The position numbers and the translations under genes are program-made. A DNA stretch of 64,000 bases from an uncultured marine group I thaumarchaeote (lineage in GTDB: Archaea; Thermoproteota; Nitrososphaeria; Nitrososphaerales; Nitrosopumilaceae). The DNA lies in assembly GCA_902552015.1 (NCBI GenBank), contig CACDFH010000001.1, positions 1 through 64,000 of the forward strand. The letters run 5' to 3'. Numbering within the stretch: the stretch's first letter is position 1; every line of letters starts with the position of its first letter. The notes below the pieces were generated by a model. The model did no database searches and was not told where the DNA came from. It saw only the letters and a list, made by a program, of their open reading frames with translations. Shown piece by piece: positions 27,376-36,750 of this stretch.

Positions 27376-28701
27376 GTGTCTCGTACAGGAATCTTAGTAG
27401 CATCTTTGGCAGTAATTATGCTAGCATCTACTGTAGGTCCTGCTTTTGCAGCACAAATGGAATTTAGAACATGGGTTGATCCTAACTCAACCGATGAAGT
27501 TGAGATAAAATTCCAAAGAACTGTGATTATCAATTATGACCAGGGTGGAATGCTTGCAGATGAACTTAGAGGCCAAAAATTTGCTAAAACCTTCACTGTA
27601 ACCTCTGCTGATCCTGGAGTAAACGAGTTACGTGATAGAATTAATTACCAAATATCTGAATTAGGAAGTTCAGCTGCTGCAACTGATATTCAAATTGATT
27701 ATGATACTAAATTAACCGGTCGTGGCTTAAACACCTCTATTGATTACAAAATCATTCTAACCATGACAATTACAAATCACGTACTTCGTGAATCTTCTGG
27801 CGGAAACTCTGGTTTAGTTGATATGAACTGGAGAGGATTAGCAGTTCCTGATGACGTTATCGTTAATGCAAAAGGAATTCCTCATGAAATTAACTTACCA
27901 ATCTCATTTATCGCTGATGTTGCTCCAGGATTACATTCTGCAATCTTGGGTAGTGAAGCTGAAACATTATTGAATACCCCAATCATGGATGCAAGTGGAA
28001 TTAAAGCACAACCATTAGGCAACTGGCACTTCTTATTTGACCCAACTGGAATCAATGTAGATGCCTCACAATACGGAATGTCTGATGAATTAGCAGGAGT
28101 TGTTTGGTCATCTTACACAATGGGAGAGAGTAGTCTTAGAGAAGGAATTCAAACAGAAAAAGAATTTGCAGCATCATTTACTACTGATACAACTTATGAT
28201 TTACGAACTATTGAATCTGCAGATGCAGCAAACATTTTCTTTGCAGGATTTTCAAACATTGACGTTTTAGATAATACTGAAGTTGTAGGTGTTTATCCTG
28301 AAGCTCCTGAAGGCTTTGCAACAACATCTACTGGTCAATTCCCTGTTATGATCATTTACGGAATGGCTGGAATGGCCGGTGTTGCCGGAATTGCAGTCTT
28401 TATTGTAAGTGAAAAGAAACGTAAAGGTGATATCAAAGCCGGAAATGTACAAACAGGTATTGACCCAACACAATTAGTTGGTGCAGATACAAGTACCGGC
28501 TCTGGTGGTTACAAAACTAACAGAGGTGAAGCACATCTCAAATCTGACGAATACGCACAACACAGAAGTGTTTACGACGAAAAACCACAAGTTGAACAAA
28601 AAACTGAACCAGCCCCAGCACCAGCAGAAGAAACAAAAACTGATGACACAAGTGCATCAAGTTCTAGAGGTTCCCTACCAAAAGGTTGGAAACCAGAATA
28701 A
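27376..28701 (+). CDS. Secreted, membrane-anchored protein of unknown function
   Basis: From GTG at 27376 (TATA-like TTTATTATT about 27 bases upstream, so leaderless) the protein has 441 residues. It has a signal peptide (about 1-25, ending AFA), an extracellular region of about 300 residues, a membrane span at about 321-342 rich in Met/Gly/Ala, then a basic stop-transfer EKKRKGD. A cytoplasmic tail follows, with Pro/Ala/Glu repeats and a Trp-containing end (LPKGWKPE). No family was recognised. Its stop is two bases from the 3' end of the convergent RNase P RNA. Confidence 0.75.
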   Translation: MSRTGILVASLAVIMLASTVGPAFAAQMEFRTWVDPNSTDEVEIKFQRTVIINYDQGGMLADELRGQKFAKTFTVTSADPGVNELRDRINYQISELGSSAAATDIQIDYDTKLTGRGLNTSIDYKIILTMTITNHVLRESSGGNSGLVDMNWRGLAVPDDVIVNAKGIPHEINLPISFIADVAPGLHSAILGSEAETLLNTPIMDASGIKAQPLGNWHFLFDPTGINVDASQYGMSDELAGVVWSSYTMGESSLREGIQTEKEFAASFTTDTTYDLRTIESADAANIFFAGFSNIDVLDNTEVVGVYPEAPEGFATTSTGQFPVMIIYGMAGMAGVAGIAVFIVSEKKRKGDIKAGNVQTGIDPTQLVGADTSTGSGGYKTNRGEAHLKSDEYAQHRSVYDEKPQVEQKTEPAPAPAEETKTDDTSASSSRGSLPKGWKPE

Positions 28702-28703
28702 TA

Positions 28704-28989
28704 GTGCGTGCTGGCCGTAACCCTCTTTCTGTTTTACACATTATTCCGCTTTGCAGCCTACCTGAACCAGATGCAGAATTCTATAGTTCTGTTTGGCTTT
28801 GCTCCTTGTGGGTCAGATTTCTCATTCTCTTTTCTCGGAAATCTCAGATTTTGTCCTCATCGTACACTCCAAGAGAGATTTTTTTCTGCTCTGTTGCCAA
28901 CCATCTCTGATTGCCCATCTCCGGACCACAATTTCTGCAAGGAGAGAGGAGTTTCCTCTGTCGTAACAGCACTGTGCACCAGCTCGCAC
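28704..28989 (-). ncRNA. rnpB: RNase P RNA
   Basis: This 286-base stretch has no credible protein frame and matches RNase P RNA on the minus strand. The 5' end GTGCG-A-GCTGG pairs with the 3' end CCAGC-A-CGCAC (11-position P1 stem with one A-A mismatch). The conserved region I element ACAGAGGAAACTCC follows near the 5' end. The 3' conserved region V element ACAGAAA plus GGGTTACGGCC precedes the P1 closing strand. A TATA-like CTTAAAAT (29018-29025) lies about 30 bases before the 5' end. Ends are set from P1 and may be off by a few bases. Confidence 0.88.
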
Positions 28990-29037
28990 TTGTAATTTTC
29001 CTAAAAGCTAATCAGTGATTTTAAGATATCTCAGAAA

Positions 29038-31383
29038 TTAGGCGTTAAAATAATCATCATCATGGCGTTCTCTGTGAGATTTTGCTCTCATGGAGTAAAT
29101 TCTCTGCATAATGTTGACATAAATTTGATAGATGAATTTCACTTGAATAATTCTTGGCATAATGAAATTTGCAAATGATCTTGCATGAACTTCTGAGAAT
29201 CTGTGATTTCTAACTATTATTGCAGATTTTCCGCTCTTATCTAAAATACTCAAAGTCTTTGGGCTAAATGCAGTATCTGTCTGATTTCCTGCACCTAAAA
29301 CCAACAAGGCGTTCTTTTCTTTTTTGAAATTCTTTAGTAATTCTGTTATGATGTTTGAATCTGAATAAACTTTCTCAAACTGTATTTTTGGTAATTCTAA
29401 CTCAAACATTTTTTCATTAATTCTGTTTACAATTTCTGTTTCTTGTTTTGGATCTTCAATAACTCCTCGAATAATGCGAATTTTTGACTCCTCTGTTTTT
29501 TGAATTGAGTTTGCAACCTCTAATCCCAAATCACTATGTCTTCCTTTATCGTATGCCACAACAATATTTTTCATATCTTCATCGAATGTTTTTCTTAATC
29601 TAACTCCGATAATATCGCATGTTGTAAGTGAAAGTAATTTTCTATTATTTTTCAAAAAATCAAAGTCAATCAATAATGTATTGATATCTTGTTCTTCTGT
29701 AGTTTGTAAAATTGCTTCAGTTGGGTCATGTGCTAATCTCACTAGGTATCTGTTTCTTAGTGATCCTGTAATTTCTCTTTTGAACTCTTCTATTGCCTTT
29801 AATCCTTTTTCTCCAAATCCATGTGTTAATGATAATGGTGTTTGTCGTGGAACATTTACCACATCCAATATGGTAACTTCTCCATCTTTGTCTTTTGCAA
29901 TTGAACTTGCCATCTTGTACATTTTTGCTGCAGATCGTTTATCAAAAACCATCAGTACTCTGTATTCTTTTCGTAACTTTGGTCCTTGTGTGAAAACTAG
30001 CGGTGCATTATGTTCTAACTCTTTTTTTGATGTGTAAAATTTGTAAATTACAAAACCAATTGCTATCCAAATTATAGCTATTAACCAACTTTCTGGATGT
30101 GTAAACAGCAAGTATATGGAAAGACCCATTGCTGTCAAAATTCCTATTATCGGAATTAGCGGAAATAGAGGCGTTTTGAATCCATATTCTACAGTTGATG
30201 CGTATAATCTTCTAATTGTAATTGATGCCAGATTTACCTGTGTGAATAAAAATAGGAACATCACACTTGCTGCAAATGCAATTGCAGTCAAATCCATAGA
30301 TAATGCAAGAACTAACATGATTATTCCTGAAACAATTGTTGCAACAAACGGTGTACGATATTTTCCATGAATTTTACTAAATACAAACGGAAGATTATAC
30401 TGCGTACCCATTGCAAAACTAACACGGCTTGCAGCAAATGTTGTGGCGTTTAATGCAGAAAGTGTAGAGACTAGGCCTCCTGCTAGCACAATTAATGCTC
30501 CATATGGCAAAAACTGATCTGCAGCTTCAATAATTCCTAATTCGCCAAAGCCTCCGATAAACTCCCACGCGGGCATTCCTATCACTGACTCGTTTAATCC
30601 TCCGATGAAAACAAATGTGAATAAAATGTAAACTGAAACTACGATTCCAAGTGAAATTAAAATTGCACGTGGAATATTCTTCTTTGGATTTCTTATCTCA
30701 TCTCCTGCTTGTGAAATTATTTCATAGCCCTCAAATGCAATGAATGTTAATCCCATTGCAAGTGCTAATCCTGCTACACCGCTAGGAAGAAAATCTGTAT
30801 AATTGTCAGACCAATTTGGATTTGCAAACATCATTGCACCAATTGCAGCTACAATCAGTATTCCAATAATTGCTAATTGTGTAAATGTAATTGCGTTACC
30901 AACTTTTCCTGTATCTGATGAACCTCTCACATTAACAAACGTGAAAATTATAATTGCAATTGCAGCTAAAATTTTGTCTATTGGAATTCCTGTATCATCT
31001 CCGATAACTCCTGATGTTCTTAGAAGATGTGCAAAAAATGAACCAAATGCAACTGCGTAAAGGCTGCCTGCAATAGTATGTCCAAACCATGCCATCCATC
31101 CACTAAGATATGCATTTGGTCTTGGCAAACCTTCTCTTACCCATTTGTAACCTCCTCCTGTTGCAGGAAATGCAGAGCCTAATTCTGCATATGTCAAGGC
31201 AGTAAATACTGTGATAATTCCATTAAGCAAAAATGCAATCATCAATGCAGCACCGGCTTGTGCCATGCCTGGTCCTACTAGGACAAAAATGGCGCCTCCA
31301 ATCATGGATGCCACTCCAATCATAACTGAATCCTTTAGAGATAAGCTACGAACTAGTCCTGATTCGGATTTTTCAAATGTCAT
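29038..31383 (-). CDS. APC-family amino-acid permease with C-terminal USP-like domains
   Basis: This 781-residue fusion has 12 membrane segments of an APC/LeuT-fold transporter, with GVASMIGGAIFVLVGPG at the start and FIAFEGYEIISQAGDEIRNPKKNIPRA as the APC signature. Residues about 470-740 are cytoplasmic and contain two universal-stress-protein-like halves (RVLMVFDKRSAAKMYKMA and NIVVAYDKGRHSDLGLEVA). The nucleotide-binding half may gate transport. The transported amino acid is not predictable. The gene lies immediately upstream of the RNase P RNA promoter on the same strand. Confidence 0.88.
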   Translation of the reverse strand: MTFEKSESGLVRSLSLKDSVMIGVASMIGGAIFVLVGPGMAQAGAALMIAFLLNGIITVFTALTYAELGSAFPATGGGYKWVREGLPRPNAYLSGWMAWFGHTIAGSLYAVAFGSFFAHLLRTSGVIGDDTGIPIDKILAAIAIIIFTFVNVRGSSDTGKVGNAITFTQLAIIGILIVAAIGAMMFANPNWSDNYTDFLPSGVAGLALAMGLTFIAFEGYEIISQAGDEIRNPKKNIPRAILISLGIVVSVYILFTFVFIGGLNESVIGMPAWEFIGGFGELGIIEAADQFLPYGALIVLAGGLVSTLSALNATTFAASRVSFAMGTQYNLPFVFSKIHGKYRTPFVATIVSGIIMLVLALSMDLTAIAFAASVMFLFLFTQVNLASITIRRLYASTVEYGFKTPLFPLIPIIGILTAMGLSIYLLFTHPESWLIAIIWIAIGFVIYKFYTSKKELEHNAPLVFTQGPKLRKEYRVLMVFDKRSAAKMYKMASSIAKDKDGEVTILDVVNVPRQTPLSLTHGFGEKGLKAIEEFKREITGSLRNRYLVRLAHDPTEAILQTTEEQDINTLLIDFDFLKNNRKLLSLTTCDIIGVRLRKTFDEDMKNIVVAYDKGRHSDLGLEVANSIQKTEESKIRIIRGVIEDPKQETEIVNRINEKMFELELPKIQFEKVYSDSNIITELLKNFKKEKNALLVLGAGNQTDTAFSPKTLSILDKSGKSAIIVRNHRFSEVHARSFANFIMPRIIQVKFIYQIYVNIMQRIYSMRAKSHRERHDDDYFNA

Positions 31384-31437
31384 ACAGTTTCGACAAAATG
31401 TGGATGAATAAAGCCTTGCCTCTTGTGTGATTATACA

Positions 31438-32649
31438 CTATGCGCCTTTGACCATATTGAATAGCTGCCTAACAATCATCTTTGGATGATGTGTTGCAAG
31501 CTTTACCATCTTTGATACTCCAAAATCAGCACGAATGAAATCTAGGAATTCATCTGCTGTTAACTCTTCAATTATGCTTAATTCTTTATCCCATTCGTCG
31601 TCTGTTAATCCTACCCATCTGTTCTGTACTTTTCCAGCAGAATTAATTTTTGATTCAATTGCTCTTTTCCATTCTTTTTCATATGGAACTAATGATGCCT
31701 CTGATGTATCTCCATTTTTTATGGCATCTGCTGCAACTTGACCTGCAACTTCTCCGAATCTAATTGCATATCTTATTCCTTCTAGGACAAGTGGATTTGC
31801 TTGACCTGCAGAATCTCCTACGAGAATTAAATTATCATAAACTGTTTTTCTTGATAATCCATCATTTGGAATCAAGCCATAATGGAACTCTATTTTTTCA
31901 ATACTTCCCAAATCTTTGATAGGTCCCAATTTCTTTTCTAACAACTCGTTTAATCTTACAGTTGGATCTACATCTGAATCAGGTTTTCCAATTCCTACTC
32001 CAATTCTTGCAGTATTTTTTGATGTTGGAAAAATCCATGCATATCCTGCAGGTGAATATTCTTGTCCTACCATTAGCCACCAATTATCATATTCTAATTT
32101 CTCTGTCTTTACCTCAAACTCTGCTCCTGCACCAAACTTTTTCCATTGATTGACATATCCCAATCCTTTGGCAATGACTGAAACAAAACCACTTGCATCT
32201 ATTACCACTTTGGAATTAAACTGAATCTGTTTTCCTTCTGATTTTGCAACAACTCCTACACACTTGCCTGTAGCGTCTTTCAAAACATCTGTGACATTTG
32301 TAGCTGTAAATAACTCACTTCCTGATGTTTTTGCTCTATTTGCTAGAAATCTGTATGTTTTTCTTACATCTAATACTGCAGCCTTTGCAATTTCATCTGA
32401 AATTTTAACAGAATTTTTTGGCGAACAAAACGAAAATTTCCTTATTGGATTATAGCATTCTTCAGGTATTCCAAATTTTTTTATGTCTGAAATCCATGTT
32501 ACGCCGCTGGTCCTGACAGTTTCTGCAATCTCTTTTTCTTTTTCAATTAATGCAACTGTACATCCATTTTTTGCAGCCATATGTGCTGCAGATGAACCTG
32601 CAGGACCTCCTCCAACTACTATTACGTCAAAATTTAATTCTTCCAACAA
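31438..32649 (-). CDS. Geranylgeranyl reductase family flavoprotein
   Basis: The 403-residue FAD enzyme saturates isoprenoid chains of archaeal lipids or related prenyl compounds. It has the dinucleotide-binding site VVGGGPAGSSAA (about 11-22), the second FAD motif LILVGDSAGQANPLVLEGIRYAIRFG and the GYAWIFPTSKNTARIGVGIG stretch typical of the family. Archaeal genomes have several paralogues, so the exact substrate (archaeol precursor, menaquinone side chain) is open. A small divergent membrane peptide gene starts 84 bases away. Confidence 0.9.
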   Translation of the reverse strand: MLEELNFDVIVVGGGPAGSSAAHMAAKNGCTVALIEKEKEIAETVRTSGVTWISDIKKFGIPEECYNPIRKFSFCSPKNSVKISDEIAKAAVLDVRKTYRFLANRAKTSGSELFTATNVTDVLKDATGKCVGVVAKSEGKQIQFNSKVVIDASGFVSVIAKGLGYVNQWKKFGAGAEFEVKTEKLEYDNWWLMVGQEYSPAGYAWIFPTSKNTARIGVGIGKPDSDVDPTVRLNELLEKKLGPIKDLGSIEKIEFHYGLIPNDGLSRKTVYDNLILVGDSAGQANPLVLEGIRYAIRFGEVAGQVAADAIKNGDTSEASLVPYEKEWKRAIESKINSAGKVQNRWVGLTDDEWDKELSIIEELTADEFLDFIRADFGVSKMVKLATHHPKMIVRQLFNMVKGA

Positions 32650-32733
32650 AATTTATTACATTTCTGAATATTATAATCTACACAATCAATTGTTTTCTTA
32701 ACATGTTTATCTTGGTGCAAATTAAGACTAATT

Positions 32734-32865
32734 ATGGCTGATACCGAAGTTATTCCTTTTGTTTTATGGTCTGGGCTTACTGCTGCACTGATGGTGATAA
32801 CCGGATTAGTTTACAAGGCATATCAAAAACGAAAGCCAAGATTGACATCGTCAAATACTGATTGA
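32734..32865 (+). CDS. 43-residue single-pass membrane protein
   Basis: ATG at 32734 opens a 43-codon frame: a short acidic amino end (MADTEVIPF), one hydrophobic span of about 20 residues, and a very basic tail (KAYQKRKPRL). An AT-rich stretch in the 84-base divergent gap upstream could be its promoter. No family recognised. The topology (outside-in single span with cytoplasmic basic tail) is common among small respiratory or transporter subunits, but no partner is adjacent. Confidence 0.6.
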   Translation: MADTEVIPFVLWSGLTAALMVITGLVYKAYQKRKPRLTSSNTD

Positions 32866-32878
32866 AATTTTTAATAAA

Positions 32879-33709
32879 CTATTCAAATAGGATTTTCTTT
32901 TCTTTGTAAAGATTTTTTGGGTCTGGTTCTGATACTGCGGCAATTAGTGCTTTTGTGTATGAATTTTCTGGGCTTGACAGTACTTTTTCAATTGTTCCAA
33001 CCTCCATCACCTTCCCGGAATTTAAAATTAAGATATTATCTGCAAAATGTTTTGCCGTAGCTAGATCATGTGTAATGTATATCATGGAAATGTTATTCTC
33101 TTTTTGAATCTCTTTCATCAATTCTAAAATTTCTGCACGAATTGAAACATCTAACATGGAAACAGGTTCATCGGCAATGATAATTTCTGGCTCAACTACT
33201 ATTGCTCTTGCAATTACTACTCTTTGTCTCTGACCTCCTGACAACATATGTGGATGTTTTTTTGCAATTTCTTCTGCGGGTTCCAGCTTTACTCTTCGTA
33301 ATGTTTCAATTACTCTTTGCCTGCGTTCATCTTTCGTACCTAGATTGTGAATCTCTAATGGCTCGCTAACTATATCTGAAATTGTCATTCTTGGATTTAT
33401 CGAATCATACGGATCTTGGTAAATCATCTGACATTTCATTCTAAATTTTTTTAATTCATCTGAATTATCTTTAATCTCTTTTTCATTATGAAAAATTTTT
33501 CCCGAGTCTGGTTCTATGGCTCTTAAAATTAATTTTGCAATAGTTGATTTTCCAGAGCCTGACTGTCCAGCAATAGCTAAAATTTCTCCATTCTTTAGAG
33601 AGAAATTCACTGCATCTGCTGCAACGACTTCTTTTGAATCTGATGAAAAAAAGTTCTTCTTCTGAAATTTTTTGGTTAGATTTTCAACTTTGAGTATTTC
33701 ATTCATCAT
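32879..33709 (-). CDS. Peptide/nickel-type ABC transporter ATPase (DppF/OppF-like)
   Basis: From the ATG at 33709 the protein has 276 residues; an upstream extension in frame would overlap the egtD promoter and is unlikely. Walker A GQSGSGKST, the signature LSGGQRQRV and Walker B IIIADEPVSMLD are present, together with the IYQDPYDSINPRMTI Q-loop typical of the oligopeptide subfamily. No permease or second ATPase is adjacent, which is unusual for this class. The substrate-binding protein at 18.9-21.4 kb is a possible partner. It is divergent from egtD. Confidence 0.88.
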   Translation of the reverse strand: MMNEILKVENLTKKFQKKNFFSSDSKEVVAADAVNFSLKNGEILAIAGQSGSGKSTIAKLILRAIEPDSGKIFHNEKEIKDNSDELKKFRMKCQMIYQDPYDSINPRMTISDIVSEPLEIHNLGTKDERRQRVIETLRRVKLEPAEEIAKKHPHMLSGGQRQRVVIARAIVVEPEIIIADEPVSMLDVSIRAEILELMKEIQKENNISMIYITHDLATAKHFADNILILNSGKVMEVGTIEKVLSSPENSYTKALIAAVSEPDPKNLYKEKKILFE

Positions 33710-33740
33710 TGGTATTATATTCAACTGGGATAAGAAATTT
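33710..33740. promoter_or_regulatory. Compact divergent promoter between the ABC ATPase and egtD
   Basis: Only 31 bases separate the two likely start codons. TATTATAT (33712-33719) lies about 25 bases before the egtD ATG at 33741. On the minus strand CATAAATTTC (33733-33742) lies about 25-30 bases before the ABC start at 33709. Both genes therefore appear leaderless with interlocked TATA boxes, which favours these start choices over the longer frames. Confidence 0.5.
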
Positions 33741-34790
33741 ATGCAAAACAAAAATCGGCAAAATATGACGAATAAATCAAAGCAGGAATTACTAGGATAT
33801 CAATCTCATTTAATTCAGGACAACTTGACGTATTTCAAACCAACCAGGACCAGTACTACTGTAACTTTTGCCGAAGAAATTCGCAATACACTTCAAGAAC
33901 CAAATAAATCAATCAGTCCAAAATTTTTCTACGATGAAAACGGTTCAAAAATATTCGATGAAATATGTTCTCTTCCAGAATACTATCCATACAATTCTGA
34001 AACTGAAATTTTGCAAACCATTGAGGAAAAATTACTGCCATACCTTTCAAATGAATATCATTTGGTAGAGCTAGGAAGCGGTTCCTCTGTGAAGACTCGA
34101 CTATTAATTGATGTTTTATTCAAATCACAAAAACATCTCCAATACTTCCCAATAGATATTTCAGAAATTTTAGATCAAAGTGCAAAAAACCTCTGCATGG
34201 ATTACGAGAATCTCACAGTAACTGGAGTTGTTGATACTTATGAAAAAGGTCTTGATTTCATTGAGCATTATGATGACAAACCTAATTTGATTACATTTCT
34301 TGGTTCAAGTTTTGGTAATCTTGATTATGTTGAAGGCATAAAATTTCTTCAAAAGATAAACACACTGATGAAGTCTGACGATTTGTTTTTGATTGGATTG
34401 GATCTAAAAAAGGATCACGAAATACTACACAATGCATATAATGATTCTCAAAATACAACTGCAAAATTCAATCTGAATGTTTTAAAAAGAATTAACAAAG
34501 AACTTGGTGCAGATTTTGATTTGGAAAACTTTGAGCACCATGCCGTTTATGACGAGCAAAAGGGTAGAATCGAAATGTATCTTCGTTCCCTATCAGAACA
34601 ATCCGTCACAATACCAAAATCTGACTTATCCATCACTTTTTCAAAAGATGAGCTAATTCATACTGAAAATTCACACAAATTCTCTACTCTGGAGATAGAA
34701 TCACTCCTAAAGGAATCTAATTTTGAAAAATTAGAAATGTGGTTTGATTCACGAAAATACTTTGCTCTTGTTTTGGCAAAAAAAATCTAG
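33741..34790 (+). CDS. egtD: L-histidine N-alpha-methyltransferase (EgtD-like)
   Basis: The enzyme trimethylates histidine to hercynine, the first step in ergothioneine synthesis. Signatures are PKFFYDENGSKIFDEICSLPEYYPYNSE, the SAM loop LVELGSGSSVKTRLLID, FPIDISEI and FLGSSFGNL. I chose ATG 33741 (349 residues) because a TATA-like box sits 25 bases upstream; ATG 33765 is the alternative. Its end overlaps the stop of egtB by four bases, tail to tail. Length and motif order match EgtD. Confidence 0.92.
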   Translation: MQNKNRQNMTNKSKQELLGYQSHLIQDNLTYFKPTRTSTTVTFAEEIRNTLQEPNKSISPKFFYDENGSKIFDEICSLPEYYPYNSETEILQTIEEKLLPYLSNEYHLVELGSGSSVKTRLLIDVLFKSQKHLQYFPIDISEILDQSAKNLCMDYENLTVTGVVDTYEKGLDFIEHYDDKPNLITFLGSSFGNLDYVEGIKFLQKINTLMKSDDLFLIGLDLKKDHEILHNAYNDSQNTTAKFNLNVLKRINKELGADFDLENFEHHAVYDEQKGRIEMYLRSLSEQSVTIPKSDLSITFSKDELIHTENSHKFSTLEIESLLKESNFEKLEMWFDSRKYFALVLAKKI

Positions 34791-36088
34791 ATGTTCTCAA
34801 CACATCTGAATCCTGAAATTAACCATCTCTCATCTAATCTGAAAAAATTTCTATAAGATCCTCTGATTGATTTTGATGGTGTTCCAAATGATCCTCCGCG
34901 TAGCACTTTCTGATTTGTAAACCACTTGTCATTGTATTCGTCAAATCCACTTTTGAAACCTGGATATCCCATAAACTCTGAGGATGTCCATTCCCAAACA
35001 TCTCCTATCATTTGATAACATCCGTAACTACTTTTTCCATCTTCGTATGCTCCCACATTACTGCAATTCCAAATATTTGACTCTAACAGATTTGCATGTG
35101 ACTCTGTTGGTTTTTCATTTCCCCATGGAAAAATTGTTTTAATCTCTTTTTCATCATTCCAAAGCGCAGCTTTTTCCCATTCTGCCTCTGTTGGCAATCT
35201 TTTGTTTGCCCATTTACAGTATGCTGCTGCTTCATAGTAGCTAACATGGCAAACAGGCTCGTCGGGATTGATTTTCCTCTTTCCTGCAAAGTCTCTTGTA
35301 ATCCATTCGTCTGCTTCTTTTTCCCAATACATTGGGGCATTCCATTCGTTTTTCTTGACTGCATCCCAGCCATCTGAAAGCCAAAATGAATAATCGTCAT
35401 ATCCGCCGTCTTGCATGAATTCTAAATATTCGCCGTTACTTGTCAAAACGTTATCAATTTGAAAATCGTTTAGGTATGTTTTGTGTTCTGGAAGTTCTAT
35501 ATCATAACAGTAGTCCTTTCCGGAATATCCTAGATTGTATAATCCTCCGTTTATCTTGATGCTTTTCTTTTCTTTGTGTGATGAAACTGGTGATTGATTA
35601 ATTTTTGTTGGTCTGTATTGATCTCCTAACAAATGTTGTAAATCATAAACTAAAAGTTCCTGATGCTGACATTCGTGATGTATTGCCATTGTGAAAAGAT
35701 ATGCAGTTTCTTTTTCTAGCGGTCTGCTAATCACTTCTCTTACTCTGTTAGTTATGACATCAAAATATTGTAAAATTTCATCTACTGTTGGTCTTGACAT
35801 TACTCCGCGTTTTGATTTATCGTGTGGCTTTCCAAACTGATTGTAGTATGAATTCAGATATTCAGAAAGCTCATCTGAATAAAACTGATAATTCTTTTGT
35901 GTTTTACTTAGAACTATTTCATTTAGCCAACTTACATGTCCTATGTGCCATTTAGGCGGACTCATAAAAACTGCAGTTTGTACTCCAAAATCGTCTCTTT
36001 CTAAATTTTTTACTAACTGTAATGTGGTATTTCTTGTCTCATTAAATGAGTCCAAAAGAAGATTTGGAGATGGCTCTTCAAGCGTCAT
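34787..36088 (-). CDS. egtB: Ergothioneine synthase EgtB-like non-haem iron sulfoxide synthase
   Basis: This 433-residue protein joins a sulfur donor to hercynine with O2. The N-terminal DinB_2 domain gives the probable iron ligands His51 (WHIGHVSW), His138 and His142 (HHECQHQE), the same three-His pattern known for EgtB. The C-terminal FGE-sulfatase-like domain (about 180-430) has VCHVSYYEAAAYCKWANKRLPTEAEWE and GDVWEWTSSEF. The thiol donor (cysteine or gamma-glutamylcysteine) cannot be told from sequence. No egtA, egtC or egtE is adjacent. It is convergent with egtD. Confidence 0.9.
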   Translation of the reverse strand: MTLEEPSPNLLLDSFNETRNTTLQLVKNLERDDFGVQTAVFMSPPKWHIGHVSWLNEIVLSKTQKNYQFYSDELSEYLNSYYNQFGKPHDKSKRGVMSRPTVDEILQYFDVITNRVREVISRPLEKETAYLFTMAIHHECQHQELLVYDLQHLLGDQYRPTKINQSPVSSHKEKKSIKINGGLYNLGYSGKDYCYDIELPEHKTYLNDFQIDNVLTSNGEYLEFMQDGGYDDYSFWLSDGWDAVKKNEWNAPMYWEKEADEWITRDFAGKRKINPDEPVCHVSYYEAAAYCKWANKRLPTEAEWEKAALWNDEKEIKTIFPWGNEKPTESHANLLESNIWNCSNVGAYEDGKSSYGCYQMIGDVWEWTSSEFMGYPGFKSGFDEYNDKWFTNQKVLRGGSFGTPSKSIRGSYRNFFRLDERWLISGFRCVENI

Positions 36089-36127
36089 GTAATTGTTAAA
36101 ATTTTTTGAATATATTTGGTTTTATGA

Positions 36128-36616
36128 TTATTCTTTCATTACGCAACACGAAGCTTTGTTGATGTTACGCATTGCCCACCAAATTGAAAATGTCAACGCT
36201 CCTATTGATATGAATTTTAATTCCAATCCTTGCAATGGAAATATTGCTAATCCTCCAACTATTCCTAGTACTGCAGTTAGTGATGTTGTACAAGCAGGGC
36301 ATCCTGGTGTAAATGCTGTTAGTGCTCCGCCAAATATTGCACCTGCGCCACTCTTTACGTTTTTGTCTCTTTGTGTTTTGATGTTGTACGCTACTAATGC
36401 AATGTTAATTCCTGCTAGAATTGCAACAACTGCTGTTAATGTGATGGATGCTGCCATGTACATAGGCAATAATTCAATTTCTGTTGCCATGTGTTCTAAT
36501 CCCATTTCTAATGTTAAGAAATAATATAATGTTCCAAGACTTATTCCTGAAATAACGCCAATCATGCCAAACTTTCTTTGTCTCAAAATATCCTTGATTG
36601 TTAATTTTAGCATCAT
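36128..36616 (-). CDS. Four-span membrane protein with conserved-looking CPAC motif
   Basis: The 162-residue protein has four hydrophobic segments. Between the second and third is FTPGCPACTTSL, a CX2C motif reminiscent of thioredoxin or metal sites, and the end has a Cys pair (KASCCVMKE). A redox or metal-handling role is possible but not shown. No family is recognised. It stands 39 bases beyond egtB on the same strand and could be upstream of it in a transcript, which would fit a thiol-related theme. Confidence 0.7.
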   Translation of the reverse strand: MMLKLTIKDILRQRKFGMIGVISGISLGTLYYFLTLEMGLEHMATEIELLPMYMAASITLTAVVAILAGINIALVAYNIKTQRDKNVKSGAGAIFGGALTAFTPGCPACTTSLTAVLGIVGGLAIFPLQGLELKFISIGALTFSIWWAMRNINKASCCVMKE

Positions 36617-36750
36617 ATGTTATTGTCATAATTTATGACTAAATAATATTGATATTGTTTTCTTTCATAAAATTGAATTTTCAAAATAGTACAACGATAG
36701 ATCCATTGTGATCATTATTATATTCAAAACTCAGAATGAGAGTGAAACTT

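Noticed and set aside
28478-28995. Three short plus-strand frames over the RNase P RNA and the end of the surface protein
   Set aside because: They lie in a different frame of the surface-protein gene or across a structured RNA with matching conserved elements. Low-quality amino-acid patterns and no start context.
33672-33740. N-terminal extension of egtD from ATG 33672
   Set aside because: It would overlap the start of the divergent ABC ATPase gene, and the added residues are not typical of EgtD. A TATA-like box lies just before 33741 instead.
36093-36524. 143-codon plus-strand frame between egtB and moxR
   Set aside because: It is antisense to the four-span membrane protein at 36128-36616, which has coherent topology. 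The plus frame shows no domain.
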